Origin: an uncultured Clostridia bacterium
GTDB lineage: Bacteria; Bacillota; Clostridia; Christensenellales; CAG-314
Direction of reading: 5' to 3'
Length of the DNA: 11,419 nucleotides
Assembly (NCBI GenBank): GCA_937875645.1
Contig: CALLXO010000200.1
Span: 1 to 11,419, forward strand
Shown here: positions 1 to 7,020 of the stretch, piece after piece
How the letters are laid out: the number at the start of each line of letters is the position of its first letter
Position numbering within the stretch: the first letter of the stretch is position 1
The notes under the pieces: generated by a model
Databases searched by the model: none
The model's input: only the letters and a program-made list of their open reading frames with translations
What the model was told of the DNA's origin: nothing
Program-made: the position numbers and the translations under genes

Positions 1-287
1 AAGTTAGCCGACATATTGACAATAACGTAATCGCGAGCTTTTGGGTTTAATTCGCCGTATAAACATCTAATAAGAGGTCTTAACAACGTACCCAAAAGGT
101 CAAGTGCGCCAATTTGGCGCATAACTTCAATAAATCCTAACCAAATGCAATATACGCCGGCAAGCTTTATGCACAACTCAAAACTCTCCGTTACGCTTAT
201 TGTCATAACTGCCAACACTGCGTCGGGATTATAGATGAGCATCAATATTAGGCTTCCGGCAATTAATACAAACCAAACAGTTGCCAT
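1..287 (-). CDS. spmA: SpmA-like spore maturation / nucleoside-recognition (Gate) domain membrane protein, N-terminal part
   Basis: The reading frame is open from an ATG at 287-285 to the window edge, giving 95 complete residues, about half of the usual family length near 200. An AAGGA ribosome site at 294-298 lies 6 bases before the ATG and decides the start. The translation has a hydrophobic first segment (about residues 4-20), a second one (about 41-54, with VYCIWLGFIEVM), then LDLLGTLLRPLIRCLYGELN, and ends in VNMSAN at the edge. This order matches SpmA, whose family continues with L(L/F)GLGNAATP just after the NxxAN motif. SpmA acts with SpmB in the spore envelope or forespore membrane and is needed for normal spore core dehydration in Bacillus; the biochemical role is unsettled. 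Related Gate-domain proteins also exist in non-sporulating bacteria, so sporulation is likely but not proven. It is divergent from metG, and spmB would be expected just beyond the edge. Confidence 0.82.
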   Translation of the reverse strand, partial: MATVWFVLIAGSLILMLIYNPDAVLAVMTISVTESFELCIKLAGVYCIWLGFIEVMRQIGALDLLGTLLRPLIRCLYGELNPKARDYVIVNMSAN

Positions 288-340
288 TTTTATTCCTTTT
301 TATAAATAGTTGTTAAGATAAATAATTTCTTGCTTTAATT

Positions 341-369
341 ATTTTATGTAAGGTCTTTTTGGCATATGC
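341..369 (-). promoter_or_regulatory. Possible sigma-E-type (sporulation) promoter for spmA
   Basis: On the minus strand, GCATATG (363-369) is followed by exactly 14 bases and then CATAAAAT (341-348). The Bacillus sigma-E consensus is about (G/T)(A/C)ATATT, 14-15 bases, CATACA(A/T)T, so the match is 6 of 7 and 7 of 8 at the right spacing. Transcription would start near 333, leaving a leader of about 45 bases before the spmA ATG. In Bacillus subtilis spmA is transcribed in the mother cell, which fits. The intergenic DNA is AT-rich, so a chance match is possible. Confidence 0.42.
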
Positions 370-424
370 GACAACGTTATTTTTAACGCTAAAAGTATCA
401 TAACCTTAATAATTATGTTTACTT

Positions 425-453
425 TTTACTGATTTTGCGTTAAACTATATAAT
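425..453 (+). promoter_or_regulatory. Housekeeping (sigma-A-type) promoter of the metG-gltX operon
   Basis: TTTACT at 425-430, 17 bases, then a perfect TATAAT at 448-453. Transcription would start near 460, only about 17 bases before the metG ATG. Such a short leader leaves no room for a T-box or other riboswitch, so tRNA-sensing control from this promoter is unlikely. Confidence 0.62.
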
Positions 454-476
454 TAGAACTTTTGTTGGAGAAAGAT

Positions 477-2057
477 ATGCAAAAGAGAGACAAAACATTT
501 TATATTACCACTCCTCTTTATTACAGTAGCGGAAAATTACACTTAGGACATTGTTATACTTCCGTTGTTTGCGATTGTTTAGCGAGGTTTAAGCGTAAAG
601 ACGGCTTTGATGTTTTCTTTTTAACGGGAACGGACGAGCACGGTCAAAATATTGCAAAAAAGGCAGAGGAAAAGGGACTGAGCCCTAAGGAATTTGTCGA
701 TACGCTTTATGTCGACATAAAAAAACTTTGGCAATTGATGCGCATAAGCTACGATAAGTTTATTCGTACTACTGACGATTATCACCAAGCGACAGTGCAA
801 AAAATTTTTGAAAAGCTGTATAACAAAGGCGATATCTATAAAGCAGAGTATGAAGGTTGGTATTGCAGTCCTTGTGAATCCTTTTGGACGGAAGGTCAGC
901 TAACAGAAGGGAAGTGCCCCGACTGCAATAGAGAAGTTTTAAAAGCTAAGGAAGAAAGTTACTTTTTTAGATTGAGTAAATACGCCGACAGGCTGCTTGC
1001 GCTGTATACGGAAAATCCCGAATTTTTACAGCCCTATTCTCGCGTTAATGAAATGGTAAACAACTTTATTAAACCCGGCTTAGTTGATTTGGCAGTGAGT
1101 CGTACTAGCGTTACTTGGGGTGTACCTGTTCCTTTTGACAAAAACCACAGCGTTTATGTGTGGATTGATGCTCTAAGCAATTACATCACCGCTTTAGGTT
1201 ATGCAAGCGAAAATGACAGCCTGTTTAAAAAATATTGGCCGGCGGACGTTCATATGATGGCTAAAGAAATTGTGCGTTTTCATAGCATTATTTGGCCGGC
1301 GCTTTTAATGGCTTTGGATTTGCCTCTCCCTAAACACGTTTACGGTCACGGTTGGCTTTTGTTTGGTGGCGACAAGATGAGCAAAAGCAAGGGCAACGTT
1401 GTTGACCCGTATTTTTTGGTGAATAGGTACGGACTAGACGCTATTCGCTATTATTTAATTAGGGAAGTGCCTTTTGGAAATGACGGTGTTTATACAACGG
1501 AAGCTTTGCTCAACCGTTTTAACAGCGATTTATGCAACAGTTTAGGCAATCTTGTGAGCAGAACCACCGCTATGATAACTCAATATTTTGACGGTTTTGT
1601 GCCCCGTCAAGGCGAACTTAACGACAACGACAGGGAGCTAACCAATATGGCAACAGACTGCTTAAATAAGTGCAGGACGGCAATAGATGCTTTTAATATG
1701 CCGCAAGCAATGAGCGAAATTTTTGCGCTTGTTTACAGAGCAAACAAATATATTGACGAAAACACGCCTTGGGTGCTGGCAAAAGAACAAGACAAAAGGG
1801 AAAGATTAGGTACGGTGTTGTATAACCTAATAGAGACAATTAGGTTTATTGCTCTTTTGATAAGTCCTTTTTTGATGAATACCGCTGAGGAAATTTACCA
1901 AAGGTTAAATAAAGGTGAAGTGCCTGACAATTTTGACAGCTTGCTTTCCTTTGACGGCATGAAGGAAGGGGATAAGGTAACAAAAGGCGAAAATTTATTT
2001 GCCCGTATCAATGTAGCAAAGGAATTAGAAGAATTAGACAAACTTTTTAATTGTTAA
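477..2057 (+). CDS. metG: Methionyl-tRNA synthetase, short form without C-terminal tRNA-binding domain
   Basis: The 526-residue class I synthetase charges tRNA-Met with methionine in the cytoplasm. The start is the ATG at 477, preceded by GGAG at 467-470; the in-frame TTG at 462 lies upstream of that ribosome site and is less likely. The HIGH-type motif is HLGH at residues 22-25, and KMSKS is at 300-304. A CxxC...CxxC zinc knuckle uses C130, C133, C147 and C150. The anticodon-binding helical domain follows, with NENTPW-like sequence DENTPWVLAK. The protein ends soon after this domain (ELEELDKLFNC), whereas the Bacillus and E. coli enzymes run on to about 660-680 residues with an Arc1p/EMAP-like dimerisation and tRNA-binding domain. 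That domain is absent here; the stop is clean and gltX follows after 19 bp, so this is a natural short form as seen in several lineages, not a truncation. It is the first gene of a two-gene operon with gltX. Confidence 0.96.
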   Translation: MQKRDKTFYITTPLYYSSGKLHLGHCYTSVVCDCLARFKRKDGFDVFFLTGTDEHGQNIAKKAEEKGLSPKEFVDTLYVDIKKLWQLMRISYDKFIRTTDDYHQATVQKIFEKLYNKGDIYKAEYEGWYCSPCESFWTEGQLTEGKCPDCNREVLKAKEESYFFRLSKYADRLLALYTENPEFLQPYSRVNEMVNNFIKPGLVDLAVSRTSVTWGVPVPFDKNHSVYVWIDALSNYITALGYASENDSLFKKYWPADVHMMAKEIVRFHSIIWPALLMALDLPLPKHVYGHGWLLFGGDKMSKSKGNVVDPYFLVNRYGLDAIRYYLIREVPFGNDGVYTTEALLNRFNSDLCNSLGNLVSRTTAMITQYFDGFVPRQGELNDNDRELTNMATDCLNKCRTAIDAFNMPQAMSEIFALVYRANKYIDENTPWVLAKEQDKRERLGTVLYNLIETIRFIALLISPFLMNTAEEIYQRLNKGEVPDNFDSLLSFDGMKEGDKVTKGENLFARINVAKELEELDKLFNC

Positions 2058-2076
2058 TTTATAAATAAGGAAAAAA

Positions 2077-3525
2077 ATGGAAAAAAATCAAGTTAGGACA
2101 AGATTTGCGCCCAGCCCCACAGGATATTTGCATATAGGGGGATTACGCACAGCATTATATAGTTATTTATACGCAAAAAAAACAGGCGGAAAGTTTATTT
2201 TGCGTATTGAAGACACCGACCAAAACAGATTGGTAGCGGATAGTATTGATAATATTTTAAAAACAATGAAGGAAGCAGGGCTTTTTTATGACGAAGGACC
2301 CGACGTTGGCGGAGACTACGGTCCTTATATACAAAGTCAACGGAAAAACGAATATCTTAAATATGCCAAAATATTAATAGAAAAGGGCGAGGCTTATTAT
2401 TGTTTTTGCACGAAAGAACGGTTAGAAAACTTGCCTGACGAAAAAGGCGCACGTAAATACGACAAGCATTGTTTGGCTTTAAGTAAAGAAGAAACACAAA
2501 AAAGGATAGAAAGCGGCGAACCTTTTGTAATCCGTCAAAATATGCCCACAGAGGGTATTTCCTCTTATGTTGATGCTGTTTTTGGAGAAATAAGCGTAAA
2601 AAACGAAGAGTTAGAAGACAATATTCTTATAAAATCAGACGGTATGCCTACCTACAACTTTGCCAACGTAATTGACGACCACTTAATGGGGATAAACGTT
2701 GTTATGCGGGGTACGGAATATTTGACGAGTACTCCTAAGTATAACTTGCTTTATGATGCTTTTGGGTGGAAGAGACCTATGTATATTCATATGCCGCCTA
2801 TTATGCGGGACAAGGAGCATAAACTGAGCAAGCGTGACGGTGCAGCAAGCTACGAAGATTTAATCGAAAAGGGATATATAAAGGAAGCAATAATCAATTA
2901 TATCGTTTTGCTGGGTTGGTCTCCAAAAAATGATAGGGAAAAAATGAGTTTTGAAGAAATGCAGCAGCTTTTTAGCATTGAAGGAATAAACCGTTCGCCT
3001 GCTATTTTTGACGAGGTAAAACTAAAGTGGCTAAACGGACTTTATATTAAAGAAATGGATAGCGATAAATTTTTACATTTAGCAGCGCCTTATCTAGACA
3101 AAAGCAAAGTAGCAGGCAAATATGATTATGTAAAATTAGCTAAAATAATTCAAGGAAGAACGGAAGCTTTAACGGAAATACCCGAAAAGGTAAATTTTTT
3201 AGAGGAATTTGATAAATACGACATTAACCTTTTTGAAAATGCTAAACAAAAAAGCAGTATTGAAAATGCTAAAAAATTTTTGCCTAAAATTATTTACGTT
3301 TTGCAGAACATATCAACTTGGGACAATGCCTCTTTGTATAACGTATTGACAGATTTAGCGGCACAAGAAGATGTTAAAAAAAGCGGGATTCTTTGGATTA
3401 CAAGAATAGCTATAAGCGGCAAGGAGTCCACACCGGGCGGCGCAACGGAACTAGCCGACCTACTCGGCAAAGAAGAAACGCTTAAAAGACTACTTTTCAG
3501 TTTAGATTTACTCAATAAAGTGTAA
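2077..3525 (+). CDS. gltX: Glutamyl-tRNA synthetase
   Basis: A 482-residue class I synthetase, close to the 483 of Bacillus subtilis, that charges tRNA-Glu with glutamate. AAGGA at 2067-2071 lies 5 bases before the ATG. The nucleotide-binding signature is RFAPSPTGYLHIGG at residues 9-22 (HIGH form HIGG at 19-22) and the KMSKS-type motif is KLSKR at 249-253. C109-F-C111 and H131-C132 lie where the zinc-binding insert of many bacterial enzymes is found, although the spacing differs from the E. coli CxC...CxH pattern, so zinc binding is uncertain. The C-terminal part holds the usual anticodon-binding helices and the end motif GKESTPGGATELADLLGKEETLKRL. In Firmicutes lacking glutaminyl-tRNA synthetase this enzyme often also charges tRNA-Gln for later amidation by GatCAB; whether this one does cannot be told from the sequence. 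It is downstream of metG in the same operon and is followed by a strong terminator. Confidence 0.96.
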   Translation: MEKNQVRTRFAPSPTGYLHIGGLRTALYSYLYAKKTGGKFILRIEDTDQNRLVADSIDNILKTMKEAGLFYDEGPDVGGDYGPYIQSQRKNEYLKYAKILIEKGEAYYCFCTKERLENLPDEKGARKYDKHCLALSKEETQKRIESGEPFVIRQNMPTEGISSYVDAVFGEISVKNEELEDNILIKSDGMPTYNFANVIDDHLMGINVVMRGTEYLTSTPKYNLLYDAFGWKRPMYIHMPPIMRDKEHKLSKRDGAASYEDLIEKGYIKEAIINYIVLLGWSPKNDREKMSFEEMQQLFSIEGINRSPAIFDEVKLKWLNGLYIKEMDSDKFLHLAAPYLDKSKVAGKYDYVKLAKIIQGRTEALTEIPEKVNFLEEFDKYDINLFENAKQKSSIENAKKFLPKIIYVLQNISTWDNASLYNVLTDLAAQEDVKKSGILWITRIAISGKESTPGGATELADLLGKEETLKRLLFSLDLLNKV

Positions 3526-3569
3526 TTTGGTATTTTAGGCTATTAATTAAACAATCTCAATTATACTAA

Positions 3570-3597
3570 AGAGTGCTTAAATGCTCTACCTTTTTTA
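3570..3597 (+). terminator. Weak possible terminator after gltX
   Basis: AGAGTG (3570-3575) can pair with TGCTCT (3582-3587), using two G-U pairs, around a 6-base loop. It is followed after 3 bases by six T residues (3591-3596). The stem is short and weak; the hairpin at 3654 is the stronger candidate. Confidence 0.25.
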
Positions 3598-3653
3598 CCT
3601 ATCCCACAACATTTATTATAGAACCATTATAAAACCTTATTGTTTTAGACAGT

Positions 3654-3691
3654 AAAGGCGGTACGAGAATTTCGTACCGCCTTTTATTTTT
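3654..3691 (+). terminator. Rho-independent terminator between convergent gltX and lipoprotein genes
   Basis: AAAGGCGGTACGA (3654-3666) pairs perfectly with TCGTACCGCCTTT (3672-3684) around a GAATT loop, with a T-rich tail to 3691. Ten GC-rich pairs are extended by A-T pairs. The tail favours plus-strand termination of metG-gltX. On the minus strand the same stem is followed only by TTTACT, so it may also work weakly for the lipoprotein transcript ending at 3710. Confidence 0.85.
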
Positions 3692-3709
3692 AGAGCATAA
3701 TTATAATAA

Positions 3710-4351
3710 TTACTCTACTATCATTATTATTTCTATTTCAATTTCCGCTGGGAAATTATCCAGATACTTAGTGAAATCCAAGCAACTTTTAACTATTTTA
3801 TTTGCGGGTAATTCGTATAATTCAATATATGCACATTCTTCTCCGTCAATAAAAAGTACCAAGATTATCAAAAAAAATTCTTCCGTTTCCGGCTCAACCA
3901 AGGTTTCAAAGTATACTATCGATTTTTCCGCCATTACTGTTATCGTTTTAGGGGTATTAATCTCCAGCAAATATGCAAAACACTCCATCGTTCCGTCACG
4001 CCGCTCTTCACTTCCCCATTTGGCATAATAGGTGACAACTGTACCGAGCTCGTTTTCGGCGGGCAAAGCTATTTCCTCTTGCCAAATGCCATCATCGACA
4101 AACCAGCCTTGGAAATATTGTATGGGCTCGCCGCCTTTCCATTGAGGAATGGGATAAGAAGTAAGCTTCCTTGCCCGCATCGTTTCCGTTTCATCACCGT
4201 TTACAAAAGCGTATACCGTAACCGCAGCATCGGAATAACCGCTTATATCGATACGGTTTCCGTAATTGTTTGTGTACAGATTAAGCATTTGATAAAAAGC
4301 ATCGTAATTGCTTTCTGCCACCTCTATTTTGAGCTTGGATACGTTAAACAC
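3710..4351 (-). CDS. C-terminal fragment of the split surface lipoprotein (InlB-type repeat)
   Basis: This is a 213-residue frame opened by a GTG at 4351-4349 that overlaps the end of the 865-residue frame by 28 bp in the -1 phase. It has no signal peptide and no convincing ribosome site, and it begins in the middle of a beta-strand (VFNVSKLKIEV). The in-phase sequence continues upstream to a stop at 4388-4390 as QTVYVFNV, which reads naturally after APESTK in the upstream frame. Residues about 66-112 (FQGWF at 80-84, YYAKW at 108-112) form a Listeria-Bacteroides (InlB B-type) repeat, the same module as in the N-terminal part of the upstream frame. Restoring one A in the AAA at 4360-4362 joins both frames into about 1,070 residues. 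I read it as the displaced tail of the lipoprotein. A separate translationally coupled gene is possible but less likely. Confidence 0.72.
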   Translation of the reverse strand: MFNVSKLKIEVAESNYDAFYQMLNLYTNNYGNRIDISGYSDAAVTVYAFVNGDETETMRARKLTSYPIPQWKGGEPIQYFQGWFVDDGIWQEEIALPAENELGTVVTYYAKWGSEERRDGTMECFAYLLEINTPKTITVMAEKSIVYFETLVEPETEEFFLIILVLFIDGEECAYIELYELPANKIVKSCLDFTKYLDNFPAEIEIEIIMIVE

Positions 4352-6921
4352 ATAAACAGTTTGGTGCTTTCCGGCGCTTCCAAAATATTAGTGACCTCAA
4401 AGGGGTCCGTCATTGCGCTAAAATCCAATAGCTCCAGATAATAACAAGGGAATGAGCATAAATCCACTTTTTTTACCGTCGACGAAAACACTATTTCCTT
4501 TAACCGTGCCCCATAAAACGCTCCAGGCAAAATTTCCTCAAAACCCTCGTTAATCTCCAGTCGTACTAATTTATGGCAAGAAGCAAAGGACTCTCTCATT
4601 ATTTTTCTAACAGACGACGGCATCTCAAAAGTTTCCCCTTCTTTTGACGCAGGATAACACAACAGCTCCATTTTGCCTAAGTTGTACAAAACGCCTTCGT
4701 TCGCCTCAAAGTTAACGCTGCCATTTTGTACAGTAATCGCCTGCAAAGTGTCTATTGCAAGTCCGTTTGCGGCTATTTTTATCACCGAAGCGGGCAATTC
4801 AATAACCGTTAAAATCGTACCGTTAAAGCACAGATCAGGGATTTCGGTGATTTGGCAATCCTCCGCAAAGGTAATGCTTGCCAGCTGCCGGCAATTGATA
4901 AAAGCTGAAACCGAATCTATCAACATTGCACCCTTGCTTTCATCAGTCAACGGAAATTTTTTTACGCTGGACGGTATTACAATGCTTGTCAATCCGGAGC
5001 GTACAAACAATCCTCCCGGCAACTCCTCAACGCCATCAGGAATAGTCACGCTGTTAAGTTTTGAAGCGCCTTCGAAAGCCCATTCGTAAAATTCGCGCAC
5101 CGTATCGGGTATATTGTAAGAAATGCTTTCCTGCATCGCCGCATAAATTATGAAAACGTCACCTTTGGTTTCTCCATCAGTAGTAAGTTTAATAGCACTG
5201 GCTTCCTTCTCTATCAGAGTATTGCCCTCGCACAAAAATTTACCGTTTGTGCTGACTGTCGCTCCCCCGTTGAACTTAATCGTCGAAAGCGATCCCAAAC
5301 CTACCAACGCTTCTGGAGAAACATATTTTAAAGTTGTATCCAGCTCAATATTTGTTAAATTTGAACAGCCTGTAAACGCACCGAACCCTATATATTCTAT
5401 ACCCTTCAAATTTATCGAAGTAAGCTGATCGCAAAAGCTGAACACTCCCTCGGCAAAATCTTCGCTGTTAACATAATTTGGATCGGCACAATCGGCTGCA
5501 TCTGCAAGCCTCTTTACGCTGCCTTCTATGTTGACCGTCGAGAGCATCCAGCACTCCGAAAAAGCTCCCGCGCCTATTTCTTCAACGTCACCCAAAATAT
5601 TAACCGTTTTTAATAAAAAACTAAAGCTGGTCGCAAAATTGGGATATATGTATTTTACATGCTCCGGTATCGTGACTTCCTCAACAAAAGCATCGTTATA
5701 CATGCAGAGCAATACCGTTTTGTCCTTGCTGTAAAGGCTGCCGCCTTCGCCGCAAAAATACTCGTTTTCTTCGCTTATAATCCAATTTTGTATATAACAA
5801 TTCCAAAAAGCCAGCTTGTCTATTGATTTCAGGTTTTTACCTACTACTACGGTGTCGGCTACCCACCATTTTATTTGCTTTTTTTCGATACTTACATAGC
5901 TGTCAGGTATATATATACTAACATTCAAATTTTGGTAACCGTTCCATTGGCCACCGCGGCCTACATCGTCCATAGCACTAATACCTTCAAATCCGATTAC
6001 CGGTTTGCCGTTGTAAAAGTCAGGCATTCCATACCATCCATCCGTATTGAAACGCTTTTTGGAATTTGACCAGTATTCGCCCCCTTCCTCGTAATAAGGG
6101 CTTTCTTTGTCCAGCGCCATTCTTATTTTGTAAGCGGTTGTTTCATCTTTTTCGTTTTTTACCGGTACAAAGTCGAACCAGCTGTCGTCAGCGGGACGGT
6201 ATTCGTAAACAGCGTGAACATTCGCATCTTGGATAACACCTTTTAATTCATTGTCCCAGCCAACAAATTCAAAACAGCCGTAGGAGTGCGCCGCCGCTTG
6301 AGGTGCGATAACATCGCTGCCGTAAGGAACTTCCCTTGAAGCAATTATGATAGCAGCGTCATCATAAAAATTTACGGTAACATAGGCTATGTCCCAGGTA
6401 GCGACTAAAGATATATCTCCGCTTAGGTTTACTGTTACCGTTTCGTTTGCTTCATATAAATTGCCGTTGCTTGCCCAGCCTTTAAAAACATAACCTATGC
6501 GTATAGGAGCGTTGATAGGAGTAGTGAAAGTGCCATCGACATTAAAAATTGTCTCTCTCGGCGCTTCTGGCATTGATTCGCCTTCGCCTAAGGTATAACC
6601 TAAATCGTAAATTACATTATAGTCGATATTGATAAGTTTAACGTACAAGGTTGTATCTTCTTTAATTTTATCCCTATCGAATTCAAATTTGCTGCTTGTT
6701 TCGAAATCTTTGTCGGTATACCAGCCTTCGATTTCTGCACCGTTAGCAACGGTTATCCTCGGCTCCGTTACTCTACCTTCTCTGTCTGCTACCGCAACCG
6801 CTATTACTTCGTTGCCGGCGTTTTTGAAAGTCACTGTTTTGGGTTGTGCACAGCCGACCAAAGTGCATACTGCCAAAGCAATAACTATCAATAGCACAAA
6901 AAGTTTACATATTTTTCTCAT
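4324..6921 (-). CDS. Large secreted lipoprotein: InlB-type repeats followed by BspA-type leucine-rich repeats (frameshifted near its end)
   Basis: An 865-residue product with a strong ribosome site, AAGGGAGG at 6928-6935, 6 bases before the ATG. Residues 1-24 are a lipoprotein signal: MRK, a hydrophobic core, and lipobox LVGC with C24 as the lipidated residue. Three Listeria-Bacteroides (InlB B-type) repeats follow: about 27-98 (GWYTD, TLYVKL), 100-177 (FKGWA, LVATW) and 180-240 (FVGWD, VHAVY). After a linker rich in Trp and Tyr, residues about 335-840 are BspA-like LRR_5 repeats of the form IPxxVxxIxxxAFxxCxxLxxVxI, for example around IPDTVREFYEWAFEGASKL. Such proteins sit outside the cell, anchored to the membrane, and are generally linked to adhesion or binding of host or polymer surfaces; the ligand here is unknown. 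The frame ends abruptly at CLTYPSSK in the last repeat, where the -1 frame carries the rest. Its promoter is MerR-type, facing a MerR gene. Parts of the gene look GC-richer than its neighbours, as in acquired genes. Confidence 0.88.
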   Translation of the reverse strand: MRKICKLFVLLIVIALAVCTLVGCAQPKTVTFKNAGNEVIAVAVADREGRVTEPRITVANGAEIEGWYTDKDFETSSKFEFDRDKIKEDTTLYVKLINIDYNVIYDLGYTLGEGESMPEAPRETIFNVDGTFTTPINAPIRIGYVFKGWASNGNLYEANETVTVNLSGDISLVATWDIAYVTVNFYDDAAIIIASREVPYGSDVIAPQAAAHSYGCFEFVGWDNELKGVIQDANVHAVYEYRPADDSWFDFVPVKNEKDETTAYKIRMALDKESPYYEEGGEYWSNSKKRFNTDGWYGMPDFYNGKPVIGFEGISAMDDVGRGGQWNGYQNLNVSIYIPDSYVSIEKKQIKWWVADTVVVGKNLKSIDKLAFWNCYIQNWIISEENEYFCGEGGSLYSKDKTVLLCMYNDAFVEEVTIPEHVKYIYPNFATSFSFLLKTVNILGDVEEIGAGAFSECWMLSTVNIEGSVKRLADAADCADPNYVNSEDFAEGVFSFCDQLTSINLKGIEYIGFGAFTGCSNLTNIELDTTLKYVSPEALVGLGSLSTIKFNGGATVSTNGKFLCEGNTLIEKEASAIKLTTDGETKGDVFIIYAAMQESISYNIPDTVREFYEWAFEGASKLNSVTIPDGVEELPGGLFVRSGLTSIVIPSSVKKFPLTDESKGAMLIDSVSAFINCRQLASITFAEDCQITEIPDLCFNGTILTVIELPASVIKIAANGLAIDTLQAITVQNGSVNFEANEGVLYNLGKMELLCYPASKEGETFEMPSSVRKIMRESFASCHKLVRLEINEGFEEILPGAFYGARLKEIVFSSTVKKVDLCSFPCYYLELLDFSAMTDPFEVTNILEAPESTKLFMCLTYPSSK

Positions 6922-6933
6922 TTTATACCTCCC

Positions 6934-6953
6934 TTTGTCAAATGATTGACAAA
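6934..6953. repeat. Inverted repeat 1 of the divergent control region (8-4-8)
   Basis: TTTGTCAA and TTGACAAA flank ATGA. It touches the ribosome site of the lipoprotein gene, and its right arm contains the TTGACA that is the likely -35 box of the regulator gene. It could be a protein-binding dyad or an mRNA hairpin that partly hides the lipoprotein ribosome site. Confidence 0.55.
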
Positions 6954-6977
6954 AATTATTTATACTGATAGTATAAA
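6946..6977 (+). promoter_or_regulatory. Likely promoter of the MerR-family regulator gene
   Basis: A perfect -35 box TTGACA at 6946-6951 is followed after 20 bases by TATAAA at 6972-6977. The spacer is longer than the ideal 17, and the -10 box overlaps the -10 box of the opposite promoter (6970-6975). The predicted start point falls inside the 20-bp palindrome, so bound regulator would block its own gene. An alternative pair is TTGTCA 6935-6940 with TATACT 6961-6966, also 20 bases apart. Confidence 0.42.
6959..6977. repeat. Inverted repeat 2 of the divergent control region (8-3-8)
   Basis: TTTATACT and AGTATAAA flank GAT. It directly abuts the perfect palindrome at 6978 and contains the -10 boxes of both divergent promoters, so part of its symmetry may simply reflect two back-to-back TATA-type elements. 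Confidence 0.5.
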
Positions 6978-7000
6978 ACTCGGTATTAATACCGAGTCAA
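6970..7000 (-). promoter_or_regulatory. MerR-type promoter of the lipoprotein gene (19-bp spacer)
   Basis: On the minus strand, TTGACT (6995-7000) and TATACT (6970-6975) are separated by 19 bases. MerR-family activators act on promoters with an over-long 19-20 bp spacer that holds a palindromic operator, twisting it so that RNA polymerase can engage both boxes. Here a perfect 20-bp palindrome fills that spacer. The start point would be near 6963, leaving a leader of about 40 bases before the lipoprotein ATG at 6921. Confidence 0.72.
6978..6997. promoter_or_regulatory. Probable MerR-family operator, perfect 20-bp palindrome
   Basis: ACTCGGTATTAATACCGAGT reads the same on both strands. It lies between the -35 and -10 boxes of the lipoprotein promoter, overlapping the last 3 bases of the -35 box, and is 23 bp from the start of the divergent MerR-family gene. 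This is where operators of the family lie, so the neighbouring regulator is the obvious ligand. Confidence 0.75.
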
Positions 7001-7020
7001 GCACTTTTTAGGATAAAAAT

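Noticed and set aside
462-476. Upstream TTG start for metG at 462
   Set aside because: The GGAG ribosome site at 467-470 lies inside this extension and is well placed only for the ATG at 477.
4345-4362. Programmed -1 frameshift site in the lipoprotein gene
   Set aside because: No in-frame X XXY YYZ slippery heptamer or obvious downstream pseudoknot was found; loss of one A from an A-tract explains it more simply.
4079-4441. Plus-strand open frames opposite the lipoprotein gene, such as 4079-4441 and 4673-5089
   Set aside because: They are antisense shadows of a long repeat-rich gene, with low-complexity translations, no ribosome sites and no family motifs.
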